Shown here in pieces: positions 14,590-19,114 of a stretch of DNA of 19,114 bases. The position numbers and the translations under genes are program-made. Location: positions 1-19,114 of the forward strand of contig JALWLR010000114.1 in assembly GCA_027084065.1 (NCBI GenBank), written 5' to 3'. A model generated the notes under the pieces. It saw only the letters and a program-made list of their open reading frames with translations. It was not told the DNA's origin and made no database searches. The stretch is from Helicobacteraceae bacterium. Lineage in GTDB: Bacteria; Campylobacterota; Campylobacteria; Campylobacterales; Sulfurimonadaceae. Numbering within the stretch: the stretch's first letter is position 1; every line of letters starts with the position of its first letter.

Positions 14590-16524
14590 GTGAAACATCT
14601 TCTAACAAAACTCACTCTTGGTTTATATGCGCAAGATGTCCCGCCCGTTTATGAAAGTCTTATAGAGGATTTTTTACAAAAAGGCTATATAAAAAAAGAG
14701 GATGGTATTTACAAAATCAACTCAAAATACCGCTTTGGATCAGTCACACTTTCTAGTTCGAAAAACGGAGCATATGTTCACGTTTATGGAGAAGCCATCA
14801 AAGATATTTTTATCTCCCAGGAAGATCTCGGCGATGCAAAAGAGGGCGATATTGTCGTAGTATCACGCTATATTGCAAAAAAGGGACCACCATCTGGAAA
14901 AGTCGTTGAGATCATAGGGAGAGAAGAGAGCTACAGTGTCGGCGTCATCATAGAAAAAGAGCAACACAAATCTCTTGTAGATATAAAAACACTCCATCCT
15001 GTCGGAGTAGAAATGACGCCACAGGAGCTTGAGAAACATCCTCTTGGAACACTTTTTAAAATCAACAATCAAAACAACTCCATTATGGAAACACTCGGAA
15101 ATATCAAAGACCCAAAAGTCGATGAAAAGCTTGTACTTGCACAGTTTAACAAACATGATGAATTCGATGAGGATGTTTTAGCCGAAGTAGAGAACCTCAA
15201 TGAAGTGGATGCATCGAAATTTCCTACAAGAAAAGATCTGCGAGAGCTTCCGTTTTGTACAATCGATCCGGTAACGGCGAAAGACTTTGACGACGCCATC
15301 TACTGGGATGCAAAAAACACGACGCTCTATGTTGCCATCGCTGATGTCAGTCACTACGTCAAGCCTTTTGGAGCACTGGACAAAGAGGCAATGTACCGCG
15401 GATTTTCCATCTATCTACCACACCGTTCCATTCCGATGCTACCGCGCATTCTCAGTGAAAACCTCTGTTCACTCCAACCCAATGTCGACCGTCTCTCTTA
15501 CGTCTTTGAAATGAAGCTCGACCTCAAAACACTAGAAGTCGCACACTCCAAAGTCTATGAAGCCCTCATCCATTCCAAAAGGCGTTTCCACTATGATGAA
15601 GTAGATGCCCTTTTTGCAGGAGAGCTCAAAGCACAAAACGAAACGGAAGCGGAAATTTTCATATATCTTAAAAAACTCAAAGAGGTAACGGACAAGCTTC
15701 GACAAAAGAGACTGCAAAAAGGATTCGATTTTCGAAATGACGAAATCTCGATGATACTTGATGAAGAAACCAATCTCGTAGCAACTCAAATAGAGGAGCA
15801 AACTCCCTCTCACGCTCTAATAGAAGATTGTATGCTTCTTGCCAACAAAGAGGCGGCTTCCCGCTATGACAGAGGCGTTTTTCGTGTTCACGAAGAACCG
15901 AGTCAAGCAAAACTCCAAACACTCTATCAAGAACTTTCCGCCATAGGAATCAATGTCGAAATCAAAGAGAGCATCAAAGAGACCATAGAAGAGATTCAAA
16001 AACAGGCAAAAGAGCGCGGTATAGAAAAAGATGTAGATACTCTTATCATCCGCGCCCAGATGCAGGCTCGCTACTCTCCCGTCAATCTCGGTCACTTCGG
16101 TCTTGGTTTCGATCGATACACCCATTTTACATCGCCCATACGCCGCTATGCCGACTTGACCGTACACAGACAGCTCAAAGCGATTGCCAAAAAGAAAAAA
16201 GAGGAGGAGGAGTATGTACTTCGCAATATTGAAGCACTGTGTATTTCCATCTCTAACCTTGAACGCGAAGCCGATATGGTCGAAAAAGAGTATATGCAAC
16301 GCAAATATGCCCGCTGGGCTGAGCACAATGTAGGTAAAGAGTTCTATGCAAAAATAACGGCAACTACACCTGAATACAAAGCCGATCTCGATGATGAAAT
16401 CAAAGGAGCCGCACTCTACATAAGTGCACCGACCAATGCCGTCTTGTTTCAACGGGTCAAAGTCCGCATCGAACAGGTCGATATTTATCGTGCGAAAATT
16501 TTCGTTACCGTCGTGGAGAGCTAA
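14590..16524 (+). CDS. rnr: Ribonuclease R, short form
   Basis: 644 residues, shorter than E. coli RNase R (813) but like the short Campylobacterota form. It is a processive 3'-5' exoribonuclease that degrades structured RNA. An OB/cold-shock region (about 45-110, FGSVTLSSSKNGAYVHVYG) precedes the RNB catalytic domain (about 215-545). The four metal-binding acids are all present: Asp226, Asp232, Asp234 and Asp235 in TIDPVTAKDFDDA, with the same spacing as in RNase II (201/207/209/210). HRSIPMLPRILSENLCSL and HFTSPIRRYADLTVHRQL are also diagnostic. The end (about 575-644) is a degenerate S1-like domain; the long basic tail of the enteric enzyme is missing. GTG start with GGAAGGA 9 bases upstream. 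The stop overlaps holA (TAATG). Confidence 0.94.
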   Translation: MKHLLTKLTLGLYAQDVPPVYESLIEDFLQKGYIKKEDGIYKINSKYRFGSVTLSSSKNGAYVHVYGEAIKDIFISQEDLGDAKEGDIVVVSRYIAKKGPPSGKVVEIIGREESYSVGVIIEKEQHKSLVDIKTLHPVGVEMTPQELEKHPLGTLFKINNQNNSIMETLGNIKDPKVDEKLVLAQFNKHDEFDEDVLAEVENLNEVDASKFPTRKDLRELPFCTIDPVTAKDFDDAIYWDAKNTTLYVAIADVSHYVKPFGALDKEAMYRGFSIYLPHRSIPMLPRILSENLCSLQPNVDRLSYVFEMKLDLKTLEVAHSKVYEALIHSKRRFHYDEVDALFAGELKAQNETEAEIFIYLKKLKEVTDKLRQKRLQKGFDFRNDEISMILDEETNLVATQIEEQTPSHALIEDCMLLANKEAASRYDRGVFRVHEEPSQAKLQTLYQELSAIGINVEIKESIKETIEEIQKQAKERGIEKDVDTLIIRAQMQARYSPVNLGHFGLGFDRYTHFTSPIRRYADLTVHRQLKAIAKKKKEEEEYVLRNIEALCISISNLEREADMVEKEYMQRKYARWAEHNVGKEFYAKITATTPEYKADLDDEIKGAALYISAPTNAVLFQRVKVRIEQVDIYRAKIFVTVVES

Positions 16525-17486
16525 TGTACAAAGCGGAGTTTGACAAACTCCTTCAAAAAGGATGCAGTGAACATAACTTCATTCTTTTTGGAGAAAGTCC
16601 CTTTTTTATAGACAGATATGCCGAAATATTGACAAACCTCGAAGATGCGAACCTTCTTCGACTCTATCATGACGAGTATGATTTTACTCAGGCTAAAAGC
16701 CACCTATCTCAAGCCTCTCTTTTTGGAGGCACCAATCTACTGCTTATCAAATCCGAAAAGAAAATACCTAAAAAGGAGCTAGAAACACTTTTTACACTTA
16801 GCAACAAAGGGGATAACCGTTTCATTTATGCCTACTACGGCAGCGACCACAAAAGCTACAACAACGCCTTTAAAAAGCTGGAGGTCGTAAGTGTGCGTTT
16901 CTTTCATCCAAAACCAAACGAATCGATGGCAATTTTAACTCAAGAAGCAAAACGACAGGGACTCCAAATAGATAGCTACACACTCAATCATCTTCTCTCG
17001 CTTCACAACGGACACCTCGAACTTGCCCTCAACGAGCTGGAAAAACTCGCCATTCTTTCACTAAAACGTATTACGAACAAAGATATTGATGCACTCGTTT
17101 ACGGGATGGGTGAAGTCGATTTACAAACTTTCGTCAAACAGTTTTGGCAAAAAGATGACTATAAAGAGCAGCTAGAAACTCTTTTAGAAAGCGGAGAGGA
17201 TGAGATTCGCATTCTTACCTCTTTGACAGCGTTTTTACATGAACTCTACCTCTTCAACTCATACATTCGTATACACGGTATTGCCGATGCCAAAGCCATT
17301 CTCGGCTATGTACCACCTCGTTTCGTTGTAGAAGAAAAAGCAAGACTCGCTATGAAATTTTCACAAGAGAATTTCTACAAATTTACCAACATACTTTTAC
17401 ATGCAGAACTTACGATGAAATCTTCGCACTGTGATAAACGTGCCATTCTTTATGCCACTCTTCTCGACATCTATAAATTTTTATGA
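16524..17486 (+). CDS. holA: DNA polymerase III delta subunit HolA
   Basis: 320 residues, near the usual 320-345. Delta is the clamp-opening wrench of the clamp loader: it binds the beta sliding clamp and acts with delta' and tau/gamma to load it on primed DNA. The order of elements fits: N-terminal fold (FILFGESPFFIDRYAEIL and SQASLFGGTNLLLIKSEKKI, where the hydrophobic SLFGG region contacts the clamp), then LLSLHNGHLELALNELEKLA (about 153-172), then the helical collar (DLQTFVKQFWQ to the end). The family diverges strongly, so the call also uses the rnr-holA order known from Campylobacter and Helicobacter. It is coupled to rnr by a TAATG overlap. The rpsF-ssb genes that follow in some relatives are absent here. 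Confidence 0.87.
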   Translation: MYKAEFDKLLQKGCSEHNFILFGESPFFIDRYAEILTNLEDANLLRLYHDEYDFTQAKSHLSQASLFGGTNLLLIKSEKKIPKKELETLFTLSNKGDNRFIYAYYGSDHKSYNNAFKKLEVVSVRFFHPKPNESMAILTQEAKRQGLQIDSYTLNHLLSLHNGHLELALNELEKLAILSLKRITNKDIDALVYGMGEVDLQTFVKQFWQKDDYKEQLETLLESGEDEIRILTSLTAFLHELYLFNSYIRIHGIADAKAILGYVPPRFVVEEKARLAMKFSQENFYKFTNILLHAELTMKSSHCDKRAILYATLLDIYKFL

Positions 17487-17569
17487 TATGACAACAAAAA
17501 ACTGCTGCTTGGAGAAGTAAAAATAGATAAAAAAGAGGAGAGTATCAATTCAAAAAAGATCTGCTGGAT

Positions 17570-17588
17570 GAGTAGACGAAGTCTACTC
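17570..17588 (-). terminator. Hairpin between convergent holA and mrp
   Basis: GAGTAGAC (17570-17577) pairs with GTCTACTC (17581-17588) around a 3-base loop. On the minus strand it lies 8 bases after the mrp stop, and a run of six T (17562-17557 region) follows about 12 bases later. On the plus strand no T-run follows. The 110-base gap shows nothing else. Confidence 0.4.
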
Positions 17589-17596
17589 GCCGCTTC

Positions 17597-18754
17597 TTAG
17601 TTGCAACCGCAGCCACCGCCGGTTGGTTGAGACTGCTGTGGAGCAGCGCCTGTAGAGCATGCACTCACACCAGGAGGTGTTGTCGGCTGTACCGCTTCGT
17701 TATCAACACCCCCTTCAGCATTAACTTTTTCAATAAAGTCCCAAATTTTATCTGCCGCTTGTGCATAGCGTTTTGCACTTTCACTCTCAGGATAGACAAA
17801 ACTGATGGGCTTACCGCTGTCTCCACCCTCACGAATAGCAGGCTCGATAGGAATTTCCGCTATTACTTCAGTGTCGTACTCTTTTGCCATAGGCTCGGAA
17901 GTACCTTTACCGAAGATGTCATATTCTTTTCCAGTATCTGGAGCGATAAATCCGCTCATATTTTCAATGATTCCGGCAATTGGAATATGAAGTTTTTTGA
18001 ACATATCCAAACTTCTTCTACTGTCATCAAGAGAAACAGTCTGCGGTGTCGTTACGGTAAGACCTGCTGTTACCGGTACACTTTGAGCAAGTGTAAGCTG
18101 TGCATCACCTGTTCCCGGTGGCATATCTATAACAAGTACATCTAGATCACTCCAAAGGATGTCACGCAAGAACTGCTCAATTGCTTTCATAATCATAGCA
18201 CCTCTCCAGATGAGAGACTGTCCCTCTTCCATCAAGCTACCCATAGACATAACTTCAAGACCGTATGCCTTAATCGGAAGCACTTTGTTGCCTTGAACTT
18301 CTGGCTTAATATCTTCTATGCCAAGCATTCTAGGAATATTTGGACCATAAATGTCGGCATCTAGTAAACCTACTTTCAGTCCTTTTTTCGCCAAAGAGAT
18401 AGCAACGTTCACTGCCGTTGTAGACTTACCTACTCCGCCTTTTCCAGAACTGACCATCAAAAAGTTCTTGATTTGCGGTGCAATGTTTTTCCCTCTTGAG
18501 CTACTCTCTTTTGGCATCTGAGGCGCTTTTATATGAATGGCTACATTTTTCGCCCCTGCACGCTTTAGCTCTTCAGTCGCCTCTTGTGTAATTTGCTGTG
18601 CAACCTCCGGAGCCGACGATGTAATGTCGATTGTTACCTCAACATCGTCACCGTTTACTTTAATATCTTTTACAAAACCAAAAGTCACTATATCCTTTGT
18701 AAAGCCCGGATAAGTAACTTTTGAAAGAGCCGATTTTACTGCTTCTTCCGTCAT
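17597..18754 (-). CDS. mrp: Mrp/ApbC-family Fe-S cluster carrier P-loop ATPase
   Basis: 385 residues. The N-terminal MIP18/DUF59 domain (about 1-80) precedes a MinD/NBP35-type ATPase. Its deviant Walker A is SSGKGGVGKST (102-112), followed by LLDADIYGPNIPRMLG (130-145), Walker B VLVIDMPPGTGDAQLTL (206-222) and ENMSGF (264-269). The family carries and hands over Fe-S clusters in the cytoplasm. Most members have a CxxC shortly after ENMS; here that stretch reads GFIAPDTGKEYDIFGKG with no cysteine. The only three cysteines are at 366, 382 and 384 in a Pro/Gly/Gln-rich tail ending GGGCGCN. Strong AAGGAAG before the ATG, and a TGCTATAAT promoter upstream. It may be a carrier with a relocated cluster site, or a member with another task. 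Confidence 0.92.
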   Translation of the reverse strand: MTEEAVKSALSKVTYPGFTKDIVTFGFVKDIKVNGDDVEVTIDITSSAPEVAQQITQEATEELKRAGAKNVAIHIKAPQMPKESSSRGKNIAPQIKNFLMVSSGKGGVGKSTTAVNVAISLAKKGLKVGLLDADIYGPNIPRMLGIEDIKPEVQGNKVLPIKAYGLEVMSMGSLMEEGQSLIWRGAMIMKAIEQFLRDILWSDLDVLVIDMPPGTGDAQLTLAQSVPVTAGLTVTTPQTVSLDDSRRSLDMFKKLHIPIAGIIENMSGFIAPDTGKEYDIFGKGTSEPMAKEYDTEVIAEIPIEPAIREGGDSGKPISFVYPESESAKRYAQAADKIWDFIEKVNAEGGVDNEAVQPTTPPGVSACSTGAAPQQSQPTGGGCGCN

Positions 18755-18819
18755 TTCACTTCCTTTATAATGGAGAATTTTAAATAAGACAAAAATTATC
18801 TGATTTGCTATTTGAACGA

Positions 18820-18828
18820 ATTATAGCA
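18820..18828 (-). promoter_or_regulatory. Extended -10 promoter for mrp
   Basis: On the minus strand TGCTATAAT (18828-18820) is a perfect TGnTATAAT, 65 bases before the mrp ATG. It lies at one arm of a loose inverted repeat, GCACTT (18826-18831) and AAGTGC (18850-18855). No IscR-like or Fur-like site was recognised with confidence. Confidence 0.6.
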
Positions 18829-18989
18829 CTTGATAATTAACTGTTTCTTAAGTGCAATTATGTTGAATCAGCTTAAATATTTTTACAGTCGTTAGCTCTC
18901 CACTCATATCATAGCCAGCTAAATCCATTCTAAAAAATAAACTTTCAACTTTTTTACCATTCTTTAAGAGTAATTATACAATTTTTATG

Positions 18990-18995
18990 TATAAT
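18990..18995 (+). promoter_or_regulatory. Promoter -10 box for tRNA-Ala
   Basis: TATAAT 32 bases before the mature tRNA 5' end, preceded by T-rich DNA, with no recognisable -35. Transcript start would be about 19002, giving a leader of roughly 26 bases. Between this box and the mrp promoter (18829-18989) I see only AT-rich sequence. Confidence 0.5.
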
Positions 18996-19027
18996 TCCAT
19001 CAACTTTTTTCCAAAAAAGTCAAAAAG

Positions 19028-19103
19028 GGGCCCTTAGCTCAGCTGGGAGAGCGCTTCGCTGGCAGCGAAGAGGTCACCGGTTCGATCCCGGTAGGGTCCA
19101 CCA
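19028..19103 (+). tRNA. tRNA-Ala, anticodon GGC
   Basis: 76 bases folding into a full cloverleaf. Acceptor GGGCCCT pairs with AGGGTCC and includes a G3-U70 wobble, the identity mark of alanine tRNA. The D stem is GCTC/GAGC. The anticodon arm CTTCG-CTGGCAG-CGAAG has anticodon GGC, reading GCC and GCU. The T arm is ACCGG-TTCGATC-CCGGT. The discriminator A is followed by encoded CCA (19101-19103). Eleven bases remain before the window ends, so a tRNA cluster may continue beyond it. Confidence 0.97.
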
Positions 19104-19114
19104 TCCATATACTA

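Noticed and set aside
15817..16452. A 211-residue open frame on the minus strand, opposite rnr
   Set aside because: Antisense to the catalytic part of RNase R, Phe/Tyr/Cys-rich with no recognisable domain; a shadow of rnr codon use.
14590..16524. RNase R as a C-terminally truncated pseudogene
   Set aside because: All four catalytic aspartates are present, the frame is intact, holA overlaps its stop, and the short form is typical of the phylum.
19028..19103. tRNA-Ala as an attachment site for an integrated element
   Set aside because: No integrase, direct repeat of the tRNA 3' end or change in gene content is visible; only 11 bases follow before the window ends.
1..19114. CRISPR arrays, insertion sequences, toxin-antitoxin or phage-defence genes
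   Set aside because: No regularly spaced repeats, transposase motifs or defence-type domains were seen; nearly all DNA is accounted for by core genes.

Overview
The window looks like a chromosomal segment of a free-living, autotrophic Campylobacterota (Epsilonproteobacteria), most like the Sulfurimonas/Sulfurovum group. Three things point there. The flagellar block flgI-flgJ-flgM-flgN-flgK has a single-domain FlgJ, the arrangement known from Campylobacter jejuni. A two-subunit ATP citrate lyase (aclB-aclA) marks the reductive TCA cycle. A short RNase R is joined to holA, as in Helicobacter and Campylobacter. The DNA is moderately AT-rich and tightly packed, with many ATGA/TAATG overlaps. I see no insertion sequence, prophage, CRISPR array or other mobile element.

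Layout. (1) 2-430: 3' part of rsmD. (2) 462-4445, plus: flagellar operon (P-ring FlgI, rod-binding FlgJ, anti-sigma-28 FlgM, chaperone FlgN, hook-associated FlgK). A good sigma-54 promoter lies before flgI and a probable sigma-28 promoter before flgM; each sits in an inverted repeat that also covers the next Shine-Dalgarno. (3) 4449-5243: an orphan DppC/OppC-type ABC permease 3 nt after flgK. (4) 5300-7059: a PabA/TrpG glutamine amidotransferase overlapping a GT-C-like membrane glycosyltransferase. (5) 7149-10310: aclB-aclA, bracketed by a 16-bp direct repeat. (6) 10494-13644, minus: a conserved-looking unknown protein, a GreA/GreB-type transcript cleavage factor, then purL from its own promoter. 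(7) 13783-17486, plus: HDOD protein, RNase R and HolA, joined with no gaps. (8) 17597-18754, minus: an Mrp/ApbC P-loop ATPase that lacks the usual internal CxxC and has all three of its cysteines in the last 20 residues. (9) 19028-19103: tRNA-Ala(GGC).

How it fits together. The flagellar block contains both a structural set (ring, rod, hook junction) and the FlgM checkpoint that holds back late sigma-28 genes. The acl pair supplies the citrate-cleaving step of CO2 fixation. The rest are housekeeping genes: purine, folate or tryptophan precursors, transcription elongation, RNA decay, replication clamp loading, Fe-S assembly and translation. I found no clearly new multi-gene system. The best leads are the two flagellar promoter/hairpin arrangements, the relocated cysteines of Mrp, and the permease with a degenerate EAA loop.
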